DNA of 64,000 nucleotides from NCBI RefSeq assembly GCF_045528445.1, contig NZ_JBGQQU010000018.1:1-64000 (forward strand), written 5' to 3'. This document shows positions 25,897 to 36,284 of this stretch, one piece after another; within the stretch, counting starts at the first letter, position 1, and each line of letters starts with the position of its first letter. Source of the DNA: Desemzia sp045528445 (lineage in GTDB: Bacteria > Bacillota > Bacilli > Lactobacillales > Carnobacteriaceae). The position numbers and the translations under genes are program-made. The notes under the pieces were generated by a model that did not search any database, was not told the DNA's origin, and was given only the letters and a program-made list of their open reading frames with translations.

Positions 25897-26532
25897 ATGA
25901 AAAAGATAATAGGTGCCGTAAGTTTCCTTGGATTAAGTACCGTTCTTACTGGTTGTGATACAGGGGTTGCACAAGCTGTAGATGTGACCACAGAAATTGA
26001 AACGGTAGAAAATACCCTTATTGAAAAATTGAATGCCATTGCTTCACAAGAAGCGGACTTGCAAGCTGAATTTGAAACAACTTTAGCGGAGGATGCAGAG
26101 TTAAGTACTTTAAAAGACGGATCCGCGGCAGTCTTTGAAAACATTGAAACACGCCAAACAGATCTAGACAGCTTAAAAGAGGCTGCTGAAAATCTTAAGG
26201 GACAATCTGATGAGTTGGCGGATTTAGATAGCGAAGATTTGCCTTCAGAAGAAATTACCAACGTTACAGACGCATTAACTACTTTAAACGGTTCACTAGA
26301 CCAGTTTACAGAACTATATGGCGCCACATTGACGGAACAAGAAAGTTATTTCCAATCTCTCGTTGAAGAAGATGCTACATATGAAACGCTTCAGACAGGG
26401 ATCGAGCAGCTTAATGAACAACATACCGCAACAAATGATCTTTTCATTCAATTAGACAGCAACTTAGCTCAATTACAAACTTCACGTACTGAAGCTGCTG
26501 CTGCATTAGATTCCCTTGAAAATAATAAATAG
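25897..26532 (+). CDS. YkyA-like cell-wall-binding lipoprotein
   Basis: A 211-residue lipoprotein. The signal peptide ends in the lipobox LTGC, with lipid attachment at Cys20. The mature part is almost entirely helical and acidic with heptad patterns (coiled coil), as in Bacillus YkyA (PF10368, putative cell-wall-binding). AAAAGGGAGTTAAAAC precedes the ATG. It is the first gene of a three-gene envelope operon with a polysaccharide deacetylase and a DUF4015 protein. The precise role is unknown. Confidence 0.85.
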   Translation: MKKIIGAVSFLGLSTVLTGCDTGVAQAVDVTTEIETVENTLIEKLNAIASQEADLQAEFETTLAEDAELSTLKDGSAAVFENIETRQTDLDSLKEAAENLKGQSDELADLDSEDLPSEEITNVTDALTTLNGSLDQFTELYGATLTEQESYFQSLVEEDATYETLQTGIEQLNEQHTATNDLFIQLDSNLAQLQTSRTEAAAALDSLENNK

Positions 26533-26544
26533 GAGGATGATTTT

Positions 26545-27396
26545 ATGAAAAAAAGAATCACGGCACTTGCTTTATTTAGTACGGTACTTCTAGCAGGATG
26601 TGCCACCGGAACTACGGAAGAAACGACTGAAGAGTCTTCCTCTTCTATTGTTGAATCCGAATCCACAACTGAGGAAAGTCAAACTGAGTCTAGTACTGAA
26701 TCAGAGGAATCTAACGATGAAGCCGCTGAAGAAACAGCTGTAGCGTATCAATATCAAGTGAACCCCTCAAATTATGCTATTGAACCAATCGAGGATGAAA
26801 CCTCTGAAGAAAAGATCGCTTTATTGACTATTGATGATGCCCCTGATAAATACAGTGTAGAAATGGCCCACAAATTAAAAGAAATTGATGCTCCTGCTAT
26901 ATTCTTTGTAAATGGGATGTACATAGAATCAGATGAAGGAAAAGAAGCATTAAAAGAAATTCATGATTTAGGTTTTGAGATTGGGAACCATACTCAGACT
27001 CACCCTAATTTACAAACTATCTCAACTGAAGAACAAAAAGCTGAAATTTTAGAAACCAATGCATTGATCGAAGAAGTCATTGGTGAAAAACCACGCTTTT
27101 TCCGAGCACCTCATGGGGCTAATACCGATGTTTCTAGACAATTAGTGGCTGACGAAGATATGACCTTAATGAACTGGACGTTCGGCTATGACTTTCAACC
27201 GGACTATCAAGATGCCGATGCCTTATTGGATATCACGATGAATACAGAACTGCTTTATAACGGCGCAAACATTTTGATGCATGACCGTGAATGGACCAAT
27301 CAAGCCATTGTGCCCATTGCTGAGGGATTGAGAGAACAAGAGTTTACACTGATCGATCCAAAATTAATTGTTTCACCTGAAAGCGAGGAAGAATAG
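26545..27396 (+). CDS. Lipid-anchored polysaccharide deacetylase (CE4)
   Basis: A 283-residue lipoprotein with lipobox LLAGC (Cys19). A Ser/Glu-rich linker (about 22-65) precedes a NodB/CE4 domain. Motif 1 is TIDDAP, keeping both acidic residues; motif 2 is HTQTH, the zinc histidines; motif 3 is RAPHG. CE4 enzymes remove acetyl groups from peptidoglycan or other surface sugars, often protecting against lysozyme. It lies 12 bp downstream of the YkyA-like gene with AGGAGGATGATTTT as ribosome binding site. Confidence 0.9.
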   Translation: MKKRITALALFSTVLLAGCATGTTEETTEESSSSIVESESTTEESQTESSTESEESNDEAAEETAVAYQYQVNPSNYAIEPIEDETSEEKIALLTIDDAPDKYSVEMAHKLKEIDAPAIFFVNGMYIESDEGKEALKEIHDLGFEIGNHTQTHPNLQTISTEEQKAEILETNALIEEVIGEKPRFFRAPHGANTDVSRQLVADEDMTLMNWTFGYDFQPDYQDADALLDITMNTELLYNGANILMHDREWTNQAIVPIAEGLREQEFTLIDPKLIVSPESEEE

Positions 27397-27397
27397 T

Positions 27398-28609
27398 ATG
27401 AAAAAAAATACATTTAAATGGTCCATTCCCCTATCCGCAACTCTCTTATTTGCTGCCTATTCACAAAATGTACATGCAGAAGAGAATGCTGAGACTCAAG
27501 TATTGACCATTCACAGTGCCGACCTTTTATCCATTCCAGAAAATTATCCTACTCAATTTACTTTTGATAGCGGCGTGGAAATTGCTTATCCTGAAGATGG
27601 TGTAAAAGGAGTTTACGTTACAGGACACTCAGCTGGTGGTTCTCGTTTAGCAGAATTGACTCAGTTGTTAAATGATACTGAATTAAATGCCATGGTCGTC
27701 GATATCAAGGATGATTTCGGAGATATGACGCTGGACCTGCAATCTGATAACCCAATCGTTCAAGAAAATACTCAAAATTATGTTGACGATCCATCCGCAT
27801 TAATGACTCACTTTGAAGAAAATGAGATTTACCCTATCGCTCGTATCGTTGTCTTTAAAGACACACGTTTAGCGGAAGCTCGTCCAGAATTGAGCTTTAC
27901 ACATTCAGATGGATCCGTATGGAAAAACAACCGTGGAGAAAGTTTTGTCAATCCATTTTCTCAAGAAGTTTGGGAGTATAATGTGGAGATCGCCAAGCAA
28001 GCTGCTAAAATGGGTTTTAAAGAAATTCAGTTTGATTATGTTAGATTCCCTGAAGGATTCGAAACTCGTTCAGACGAACTTCAATACACCCGTGGCGGAT
28101 ACGATGAAATGGATCTGGATGATGTTCAACAACGTGTTGAATCGGTAACAGATTTCGTGAAATACGCTAAGAAAGAATTGGAACCTTATGGAGTCGACGT
28201 TTCCGTAGATATCTTCGGGTATTCTGCTACTGTTCCGGAAGCTCCTGGAATCGGTCAAAACTTCTCTAAAATTTCTGAAAATGTCGATGTGATTTCTTCT
28301 ATGATCTATCCAAGCCACTGGGGACCTTACTTTGGGATCGCCAAGCCTGACTTAGAACCTTACAACATTATTTCAGAATACATGAAAGTAGAAAATGACG
28401 TACTAGGCAGCCTGGAAACACCGCCGCGATCTCGTCCATGGTTACAAGACTTCACTGCTTCTTACCTAGGTTCGGGAAATTATCTGCAATACGGACCAGC
28501 CGAAGTCGAAGCCCAAATCAGAGCCCTAAAAGAAGCCGGAGTCAATGAATTCCTGCTATGGGACGCTGGGAATACTTATACGGAAGGCGTTAATTATGAC
28601 TTAGAATAG
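27398..28609 (+). CDS. Secreted DUF4015 putative glycoside hydrolase
   Basis: A 403-residue exported protein. A cleavable signal peptide ends near VHA-EE. The rest matches the DUF4015 (GH-like TIM barrel) family, with GVYVTGHSAGG, MVVDIKDDFGDMTLDL, EIQFDYVRFPEG, VDIFGYSATVP and a C-terminal FLLWDAGNTYTEG. The Asp/Glu clusters are likely catalytic. The start is the ATG at 27398, one base after the preceding stop codon and after GAGGAAGAATAGT. It is the last gene of the envelope operon; a polysaccharide substrate is inferred. Confidence 0.85.
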   Translation: MKKNTFKWSIPLSATLLFAAYSQNVHAEENAETQVLTIHSADLLSIPENYPTQFTFDSGVEIAYPEDGVKGVYVTGHSAGGSRLAELTQLLNDTELNAMVVDIKDDFGDMTLDLQSDNPIVQENTQNYVDDPSALMTHFEENEIYPIARIVVFKDTRLAEARPELSFTHSDGSVWKNNRGESFVNPFSQEVWEYNVEIAKQAAKMGFKEIQFDYVRFPEGFETRSDELQYTRGGYDEMDLDDVQQRVESVTDFVKYAKKELEPYGVDVSVDIFGYSATVPEAPGIGQNFSKISENVDVISSMIYPSHWGPYFGIAKPDLEPYNIISEYMKVENDVLGSLETPPRSRPWLQDFTASYLGSGNYLQYGPAEVEAQIRALKEAGVNEFLLWDAGNTYTEGVNYDLE

Positions 28610-28717
28610 AGCGAAAAAAAGACGCTTAAGCCAAGAACGTGGAGAAAAGCGTGTGAGCTGACTTTCGCAGCGCGTTTACAAGGCGCCATCCCCTATTCAC
28701 TTAATAAAATGACAAAC

Positions 28718-28755
28718 AAAAAACGAGCTGGAAGTAAATCACCAGCTCGTTTTTT
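28718..28755. terminator. Bidirectional terminator between the envelope operon and addA
   Basis: AAAAAACGAGCTGG pairs with CCAGCTCGTTTTTT over a short loop. It gives T tails on both strands between convergent genes. Confidence 0.9.
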
Positions 28756-28777
28756 GCATTTCCATACAATTATTCTA

Positions 28778-31700
28778 TTAATTCACTGCCAAAACTTCCC
28801 CACTATCCAACAAGCATAGATAGGTCTCTGTAACAGGTTTATTCAAAATAGACTGCAAAGCTGCTTTATACAATAGCAATTGTCCCTTGTATTTCTGGAT
28901 CATCTCTTCATGAGCACGTTCTTTAAACCGGATCAATCGATCAGTTTTGTAATCAAATAGCACCACTTTATCTGGATATTCTATATATCCGTCCATGATT
29001 CCGTGAATCAAGATTTTATCCTCAGCACTGCCGTCCATGTCTGTAAAAATAGCTGCAGCATTCATCAACAAGGAAAATGGTCTTTCTCTTTCCACCAATG
29101 CAACATCATTAATCAGCTGCTCCCCTAACGAAGTTTCAAAGAAAGCGGCGATTTTTTCTATTTCAATTTGTTTGGCTGTTTCTGTTTGCAACAAGCCTTT
29201 TTCAACCAGTTCTTCTACCAATCGACTCAACGACTCAATGGTCGGTTGTTCATGCAAATCAATCGATTGCATCACCAGGTGGGTTCCTGTACCAATCTCA
29301 ACACTGGTCGGTGCAATCGTCTCGGTTAAGAATGCAGGTCGTTTCAACTTGTCTTCTGTGTATCGGTTTTGATTTCGCGGTTCATTGACATCGATTTTGA
29401 CCAACTGGCCTTCATGCGGTTCTTCAAACATCCGTTTGATTTCAGAAACTGATTGATAGCTGGTCGTATGTGTCGCGGCTTGGTGAGAATAACGATGCTC
29501 CAACAAGCGTTTCACTTCTTTAAAATCTTGCTGCAAGTGCCCTTCCAGCTCAACACTTGGAGCTTGCTCGATTTTGTCTAACCATTTTATGGCATCAAAA
29601 TCAATTTCCAATTCTTCATTTTGTTCCAACAGTTCTTTTTCCGTTACAAAGTGAACACTAAATGACGCAGTATGTTGCTGTACTTCGCCATTCTTGGCAG
29701 TAATGTGCAGATGGTCATTTTGACTGTCTGGATGACGGACAATGGCTAAGCCAATCCATTTCATCAAGCTGCTCGCTGTTAAACGCAAGTCACTCGGCAG
29801 AACTGTTTGCTGATGAGAACTCACCACGCCCCAATCTTTCCAAGCGGCTTCTTCATTTTTATACGAGCCGACTAAGAATAGTTTTTCTTCTGCTCGCGTC
29901 AAAGCCACGTACAACTTCCGCATCTCTTCCGCCAATAGTTTTCGTTTCTTTTCTACTTTCAACGCAGTTTCAGGCAACGTAGTGTATCGGATTCTCTTGT
30001 CTAAATCTTTGAATTCTGTCCCGACACCCAAGTGTTCATTGAAGACATAACTGTTCATCGTGTCTTGCAAGTTAAATCGCTTGGTCAAGTCCAATACAAA
30101 GACGACGGGGAATTCCAATCCTTTACTGGCATGAATCGTCATGATCCGGACCGCATTCTCGTCTTCCGATAAAGCAGTCGGCTCTGCTAAGTCTTTGTCT
30201 TTTTGCTGCATTTTTTCAATGAAGCGGACAAATTGAAACAGCCCTTTGAAACTAGTTTGCTCATAATTCGCTGCTCGTTCATACAACGCATGCAAATTAG
30301 CTTTTCGTTGACGGCCAGAAGCCATTCCCCCTACATAATCCAAGAAGTTTGTCTCTTGATAGATACTCCAAATCAAAGTGACGATCGATTCTCTGCGCGC
30401 AATTTCTCTCCAACTCGTTAACCGTTCTAAAAATAGACGGATTTTTTCATATAAGTTGCCTGTAAAACGAGTCTCTTTATTGTTCCCTGGATACTCCCGA
30501 TAAAAACTTGACACAGCATCGTAGTAATCACCCGTTTTTTTCGTGATGCGAATGTATGCCAACTCTCGTTCATTCAAGCCAACTAACGGAGAACGCAAGA
30601 CACTCGCCAATGGAATATCTTGATAGGGATTATCAATGATTTTCAATAAAGACATCATGATCGTGACTTCTGTTGTCTGAAAATAATTTTGCGTATCATT
30701 GACTAATAAAGGAATATTCAGTTGCTTAAACAAGGTCTGAATGGTCGCATTATTTTTCTTCGTCGGTGTTAACAGCACGATATCCGAATAGCGAATCGGA
30801 CGATATGCTTTCTTCTTCTTATCGTAGATAGGAAACTCTTCATCGACCAAATCTTTGATTTTTTGCCCCACCATCGTCAATTCGCCTTCTGTTTTAGTTT
30901 CAATGGAGAATTCATCCAGTTCCGTCTCATCCTCATCCTCATCTGTTTCTTTTTCATAGATCAGAATCTCCGGCTGATGAACAGTAGAAACTGGGAAGTC
31001 TTTAAACCCTTGAACCAGTTTAGCGGCTTCATCATATTCCATTTGTCCCACTGATTTATCCATCAATTGTATGAACAAGAGATTGATAAATTGCAGTACT
31101 TCTCCTCGGGAACGGAAATTATCGGCTAAGATAATCCGTTCGCCATCTTGCAACTTCCCATACGTTTCGTATTTTTTTAAAAATAAGCCTGGATCTGCTA
31201 AACGGAAAGAATAAATAGACTGCTTCACATCTCCCACCATAAAGAAATTGCCGTTTTCTGCATCATCTTTCGTCAGCCAATGCAGAATATTCTCTTGCAA
31301 CTGGTTGACATCTTGGTACTCATCGACCATGACTTCACTGAATTTATCCCGGTAATGAGTGCTGGCTTCACTTGGCGTCCATTTACCCTCTTCAAAGTGA
31401 GCCAGAATATTCAGTGTTAAATGTTCCAAGTCATTGAAATCCAATAAGTTGCGTTCTCTTTTTTTCGCTGTATAAGCTTCAGAAAATAGTTGTGTCACCC
31501 GAGCCATCTCTTGAATCAACGGTACGGTTTGCTGCATCAAGCTAAGCTGTTTTTCTAGAGGCGCAGCAAAATAATCTTCTTTCATGGTCGTGTACCGTTT
31601 CTTATTCTGGTCACGAATGGCTTTCATATCTTGCCCAACTTCTTTTACCTCATCGTCCGCATTCTTTTTCGGACCTTTCCATCTGGCAAATTCAAAAGCT

Positions 31701-32560
31701 TGGATGGTATTGTAAACAGCATCTACGTTTCCTTCATCCAATAAGCGCAGCAATTCAGTGATATGGCTGCATTCATTTTCCACCAGTTTTTTACCAGCCA
31801 TTAATTCATCACTATTTTCTCCCATGCTGTTCGCATAGCGGTATTGCTCTTCCAATCCGACTAAGATTTCTTTCACTTGCGGTTTCAGCAGATCCTGATA
31901 CAATGTGCTTTCTGTAAAAGAGTTCTGTTCTACTTTGTACAGATCGCCTAAATGTTCCAACCACAATTCAGGATTCGGATTAGCTCGTGAGAATTCAAAC
32001 AAAGAGAAGATCAAGTCTTGCAGCCCGTTATCGGTACGGTCATTAGAATAAGTTGCCGTCAATGTTTTAAACATGCTGTCTTCTTCCCCATACAATTCTT
32101 CCCTCACGTCGTCCCAGACATCTTCTTGCAGCAAAACGATTTCAGTTGCATCTGTCAGCAGGCGGAACACTGGATCTAAATCGATCAAATAGTAATAACG
32201 GCGAATGACTTGCAAACAAAATGAGTGGATCGTACTGATCGACGCTTGAGAAAGCAACGGAATCTGCTTTACCAGATGCCTTTTTTGATCCGTCAGACTT
32301 TCGCCAGTGACAGCTTCTTGTAAAGCGGACTGGATCCGTTCTTTCATTTCTCTGGCAGCAGCATCCGTATAGGTAACGATCAGCAATTCATCCACATTGG
32401 TCCCGGCTTTGATTTTTTCGATCACTCGTTCTACAAGTACGGTGGTTTTTCCTGACCCTGCAGAAGCGGACACCAGCAAATTGGTTCCTGAATCGTATAC
32501 GGCCTGCCACTGATCATCTGTAAAACGGCTGTTTTCAGGTTTTAATGGTAATGGTTTCAC
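28778..32560 (-). CDS. addA: ATP-dependent helicase/nuclease subunit A (AddA/RexA)
   Basis: A 1260-residue UvrD-type helicase-nuclease. Walker A is SASAGSGKTT at residues 31-40; MVDEYQDVNQLQ is motif II, IMTIHASKGLEFPVVF motif V-like and LYVALTRAEEKL motif VI. The C-terminal RecB-type nuclease keeps GIMDGYIEY...LFDYKTDR. AddAB resects double-strand ends until a Chi site and then hands over to RecA. The start is a GTG overlapping the addB stop codon by 4 bp. Confidence 0.95.
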   Translation of the reverse strand: MKPLPLKPENSRFTDDQWQAVYDSGTNLLVSASAGSGKTTVLVERVIEKIKAGTNVDELLIVTYTDAAAREMKERIQSALQEAVTGESLTDQKRHLVKQIPLLSQASISTIHSFCLQVIRRYYYLIDLDPVFRLLTDATEIVLLQEDVWDDVREELYGEEDSMFKTLTATYSNDRTDNGLQDLIFSLFEFSRANPNPELWLEHLGDLYKVEQNSFTESTLYQDLLKPQVKEILVGLEEQYRYANSMGENSDELMAGKKLVENECSHITELLRLLDEGNVDAVYNTIQAFEFARWKGPKKNADDEVKEVGQDMKAIRDQNKKRYTTMKEDYFAAPLEKQLSLMQQTVPLIQEMARVTQLFSEAYTAKKRERNLLDFNDLEHLTLNILAHFEEGKWTPSEASTHYRDKFSEVMVDEYQDVNQLQENILHWLTKDDAENGNFFMVGDVKQSIYSFRLADPGLFLKKYETYGKLQDGERIILADNFRSRGEVLQFINLLFIQLMDKSVGQMEYDEAAKLVQGFKDFPVSTVHQPEILIYEKETDEDEDETELDEFSIETKTEGELTMVGQKIKDLVDEEFPIYDKKKKAYRPIRYSDIVLLTPTKKNNATIQTLFKQLNIPLLVNDTQNYFQTTEVTIMMSLLKIIDNPYQDIPLASVLRSPLVGLNERELAYIRITKKTGDYYDAVSSFYREYPGNNKETRFTGNLYEKIRLFLERLTSWREIARRESIVTLIWSIYQETNFLDYVGGMASGRQRKANLHALYERAANYEQTSFKGLFQFVRFIEKMQQKDKDLAEPTALSEDENAVRIMTIHASKGLEFPVVFVLDLTKRFNLQDTMNSYVFNEHLGVGTEFKDLDKRIRYTTLPETALKVEKKRKLLAEEMRKLYVALTRAEEKLFLVGSYKNEEAAWKDWGVVSSHQQTVLPSDLRLTASSLMKWIGLAIVRHPDSQNDHLHITAKNGEVQQHTASFSVHFVTEKELLEQNEELEIDFDAIKWLDKIEQAPSVELEGHLQQDFKEVKRLLEHRYSHQAATHTTSYQSVSEIKRMFEEPHEGQLVKIDVNEPRNQNRYTEDKLKRPAFLTETIAPTSVEIGTGTHLVMQSIDLHEQPTIESLSRLVEELVEKGLLQTETAKQIEIEKIAAFFETSLGEQLINDVALVERERPFSLLMNAAAIFTDMDGSAEDKILIHGIMDGYIEYPDKVVLFDYKTDRLIRFKERAHEEMIQKYKGQLLLYKAALQSILNKPVTETYLCLLDSGEVLAVN

Positions 32561-35500
32561 TCTTCTGCATCTCCTTCACGTTTCATTCTGTCCAGAATAT
32601 CTGGAATACCCAATTTTTCCATTCGACGGTATTTGTTTTCGGTGTACAATGCAGCATCGAAAAACGATACAGCTTTTAGCGGTCCGTTTACCGAAGAAAT
32701 AAACGCACTTTTCTCTTTGATCGGACTCAAACGGGTATCGCCTTTAATGATATTGTTTCCGGCAGTAATGATTTTCTTTTTATTGAAACGCAATAAGGTT
32801 TCGATATCATCCAACGTGACGAACTTATTGGATTTCATCGTCCCTTTAGCCAATTGTTCAAATGGGTACACCAATGATTTCTTCTTCGGTTCAACCGTTA
32901 AATCTAGAGCATCCAACATATCCTCGTCATCCAACAAGAAACCATCCATTTTGTACATTTTTAACAACGTTTCCCGATATTGGTCCTCATCGACAAATGT
33001 TCCTTCTTTAAGAAACGGATTTTGCACTTGCAAGTAAAATGCCCCAGCCGGTAAAGCTTTTTTCCCAATCAATTCATCCGAATGAGCTAAAGCGATATCT
33101 AAATACGTCAACATCTGCATCGCTAATCCATAATAAGCATCAATAAAACTAAAGGAATGTTTACTGGATTTGTAATCGACTACAGATAAGTAATGCTTGT
33201 CATTGATCTCCATAGCATCGACCCGGTCTATTTTCCCTCTTAAATGCAATTCTCCGCCATTAGCTAGCGCAAAAGTATGTCCTTCGATTCCTTTTTGAGC
33301 CGCGATCCGTCCAAATAAAACTTCTGTTTGAGCATTGGCCATATTTGTCCGTCTGCTTTGGTTGCCGATAGCCCACGCCACACGCTGAATCGTATTGGCC
33401 AGCTGCTCACGAATGTACATCATTCGGTTTGAAGCAGATAAGATTTGGTATTTGCCTTTGCTGATCAAAGATTCCAGGACTTCATTGGTGATTTTTTCTA
33501 GAGCCTCTTTATCTAATTGGTCAAAAGAAAGATCACGATTGATTAATGTCTTGAATAATAAATCTAATGCTTCATGGAAATATTCACCCGTGCCGGCTGC
33601 TGATAATTCAAACACGTCTCGTTCTCTAAGCTTCAAGCCATAGGTCAAGAAATGCGTGAATGGATCTGCATAATACGACTCCAGTTGTGAAACCGACATG
33701 TATAAATCTTTTCCATATAACTGTTCAGCTAATTCTTCGGTTAACGGTAGCGGAATGTTTTTCCGGCGCAAACTTGCCAGCAGACGATTGAACATCAAAG
33801 AAGTCTTTTCGTTCAATTTGAAATACTGATACAGCATTTGCCAGAAAGGATGCAAGTCCGCTTGCTGATCTTGGGCTTTGCGTAAAATCATCAGCAATTG
33901 CCCCATAGTTGCTTCCCTCGAGCCGATAAAAGCTAATACATCTTCTTTCTTCAATTCAATCAGGGAGGTCACATCTGCCGGTTTGGCTTGTACAGAAATG
34001 TCGAAATAATCGGCTATTCGCTGGACATAGGGCGATAATTTAGGACTTTCTTTTGAATCATTGCTGGCTGGATACATCAAATACAATTTTTCTGAAGAAT
34101 CTAAAAAGGCTTGGTACGCAATAAACGGTTCAGCAGCCATTTGCGATTCGACTGAAGGTTTTAAGAATTTTTCTTCTGTCGCTAAAAAGTCGCCGATCAA
34201 CGTTCGGTCTTCTTCAGTCAAAATCGTTTTGTTCTCTGTTTTAACCGGCAGATTGGTATTGGTCAATCCTAAAATAAAGGTCACTTTGGCTGTGCCGATC
34301 CGTGCTCCTGCTAAACCAGAAAAAATCACTTGATCGATACTTGGCGGTACAATGCTGTAAGAAGCATTCTCAAATCCAGTAATCAGAATCATCCGGAAGC
34401 TTTCTTCATCAAATGCCTCTTCGCCTAACACTTCAACGTACTCATCCAATAACTGAATAAATACCTGCCAGATCTGTTCATGTCTTCTAGCCATTTCCAA
34501 ATCATTTTGCTGAATCAATTCATCACGCCAAAACAGCAATTGATCCGGAACGCCATTGGCTTCTAAAAACTGATAAACGATTTTTGCAGCATCCATACTA
34601 GTTTCGGCTTTATCCAAGCGTTTAAAGAAGGGCGACAATGTATGGTTGAGAAAATCTTTTACCTGATTCGCTGTCTGTTCAAAAACCACATCGGCATCAG
34701 ACTGAAAATCGGCATCGTCGTATTGGAATCGCGTGTACTTCCACGGATCTTTTTTCGTCCAATGGTAGCCTTCATACCCATACGCTAAGACCACATTTTC
34801 TGTGATATCGACGGCATCTCTAAATTTGGCTGCATGATTCATATATTGTTTGACGCGCATCATGCGATCGGCAGATAGTTCCATCGTAACAGGCGGCATA
34901 AATAATTCTGTTCTCAATAAACGCATCACATCTGCATAACGCCAGTTGTTCTTTTTGATCGCAAATAGTGCATCCAGCAACTCACTCAACGGATGATGAG
35001 ACATCACTTCCGCACTATCAAAGAACGTTTCAATGTGATGTTTATCAAATGTCGGCTGCAGCGATGTTCGGTAATCTTCCGGGTTCCGAGCCAATACTAA
35101 AATGTCTTTGTAGCGGTATTTTTCAGTAGCAATCAGTTTCAAAATTTCTGTGGCTACATGATTGACTTCTGCTTGTTTGTTTTCAGCTCCCCAAATCTCG
35201 ATGCAATCGTCCATCGGGATCCGCTCTTGTTTCAAATGCAAGTTTGTCGGAGACAGCTCGTTGCTCTCCACCCAGTACTGTTCCAACTGATTCAATTCTT
35301 CACAGTAATGACTGTCTTTCTCAGTGATCACTTGATCGAGTTGGACTTTTACTTGATTGAGACGTGCCAATTGATACAGCTTGTAGTAGGTAGTCCCAGT
35401 TACTCGGAATAAATTCGTTAAATCAGGCTTTTCAGTAGGATAGGCTTTATCCAACGTCAACGCCAAAGTTACTTTTTTCGTATGCTGCATCAATGTCAGA

Positions 35501-36177
35501 ATCAAGTCCTGCTCTTGAGCAGTAAACTGATAAAATCCCTCGACATAAATATAAGCATCTGATAGATCCATACCTTGAATCTTTTCGATTAAAGCAGTGA
35601 TCACATCTTCGGTTTCGATGTACTTCCCTTTCACTGCTTCCCCAAATGCTCTATAGATGAGCGAGATATCTTGCAGTTTTAATTTAAAATCGGCTTCCTT
35701 AGGTGTGTCGCCTAAATTCTGAATCATTTGCACTAAGTCTTGTTCAGCAATACGACCGCTGCGCAATTCAAAAAAGAGATCACTCAATTTTTGCACAAAT
35801 CCATTTTTACGAACTTCACCACGATAAATAGTGAGTTCATCCTCATATTGCAATAACAACTTCCGAATCAACATAGATAGACCGGTTTGAGTCAACTGTG
35901 GCTTGACATATAAATCCGTGTCTTGTAAAAAGTACCATGCTAAACGACTGAAACTGAAGACTTGAACGTGCATCATACCAAGAAGTTCTTGCTGGTTGAA
36001 CGGTTCTCTTTCACCCAGTTCTTTCAATACCGTCATTTCGGCATCGAACTTGATGTGTTCCGGCACCAAATAAAACACTGGTGTCTTTCTGTTTTCTTGT
36101 AAAATGTCTGAGATTTCATTCAACATGATATCTCTTTTATCTGTATTGGCTCTTCCTAAAATAAACTGTAAACTCAC
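32557..36177 (-). CDS. addB: ATP-dependent nuclease subunit B (AddB/RexB)
   Basis: A 1206-residue partner of AddA. The nuclease motif is intact (LRGKIDRVDAM then SVVDYKSSKHSF, about residues 985-1015). The N-terminus FILGRANTDKRDIML sits where Bacillus AddB has a Walker A, but here no GxxxxGK(S/T) remains. The C-terminal third also has none of the cysteines that hold the 4Fe-4S cluster in Bacillus AddB. Both features are typical of the lactic acid bacterial RexB branch. The start is a GTG after AAAGGCGGTGACGTAA. Confidence 0.93.
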   Translation of the reverse strand: MSLQFILGRANTDKRDIMLNEISDILQENRKTPVFYLVPEHIKFDAEMTVLKELGEREPFNQQELLGMMHVQVFSFSRLAWYFLQDTDLYVKPQLTQTGLSMLIRKLLLQYEDELTIYRGEVRKNGFVQKLSDLFFELRSGRIAEQDLVQMIQNLGDTPKEADFKLKLQDISLIYRAFGEAVKGKYIETEDVITALIEKIQGMDLSDAYIYVEGFYQFTAQEQDLILTLMQHTKKVTLALTLDKAYPTEKPDLTNLFRVTGTTYYKLYQLARLNQVKVQLDQVITEKDSHYCEELNQLEQYWVESNELSPTNLHLKQERIPMDDCIEIWGAENKQAEVNHVATEILKLIATEKYRYKDILVLARNPEDYRTSLQPTFDKHHIETFFDSAEVMSHHPLSELLDALFAIKKNNWRYADVMRLLRTELFMPPVTMELSADRMMRVKQYMNHAAKFRDAVDITENVVLAYGYEGYHWTKKDPWKYTRFQYDDADFQSDADVVFEQTANQVKDFLNHTLSPFFKRLDKAETSMDAAKIVYQFLEANGVPDQLLFWRDELIQQNDLEMARRHEQIWQVFIQLLDEYVEVLGEEAFDEESFRMILITGFENASYSIVPPSIDQVIFSGLAGARIGTAKVTFILGLTNTNLPVKTENKTILTEEDRTLIGDFLATEEKFLKPSVESQMAAEPFIAYQAFLDSSEKLYLMYPASNDSKESPKLSPYVQRIADYFDISVQAKPADVTSLIELKKEDVLAFIGSREATMGQLLMILRKAQDQQADLHPFWQMLYQYFKLNEKTSLMFNRLLASLRRKNIPLPLTEELAEQLYGKDLYMSVSQLESYYADPFTHFLTYGLKLRERDVFELSAAGTGEYFHEALDLLFKTLINRDLSFDQLDKEALEKITNEVLESLISKGKYQILSASNRMMYIREQLANTIQRVAWAIGNQSRRTNMANAQTEVLFGRIAAQKGIEGHTFALANGGELHLRGKIDRVDAMEINDKHYLSVVDYKSSKHSFSFIDAYYGLAMQMLTYLDIALAHSDELIGKKALPAGAFYLQVQNPFLKEGTFVDEDQYRETLLKMYKMDGFLLDDEDMLDALDLTVEPKKKSLVYPFEQLAKGTMKSNKFVTLDDIETLLRFNKKKIITAGNNIIKGDTRLSPIKEKSAFISSVNGPLKAVSFFDAALYTENKYRRMEKLGIPDILDRMKREGDAEE

Positions 36178-36253
36178 TTACGTCACCGCCTTTTGCTAGA
36201 CTATTCTGTTACCTATTTTAACATACACCTCCTAACTTCTCTCATTTAAAGAC

Positions 36254-36280
36254 AAAAAAAGCAGAACTCGTCTGCTTTTT
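36254..36280 (-). terminator. Terminator after the pepT-DUF1294 pair
   Basis: AAAAAGCAGA pairs with TCTGCTTTTT over ACTCG. On the minus strand TTTTTTTGTC follows. Confidence 0.87.
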
Positions 36281-36284
36281 CCGG

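Noticed and set aside
25890..26327. A 145-codon minus-strand open frame
   Set aside because: Antisense to the YkyA-like lipoprotein gene, whose signal peptide, lipobox and operon context are convincing.
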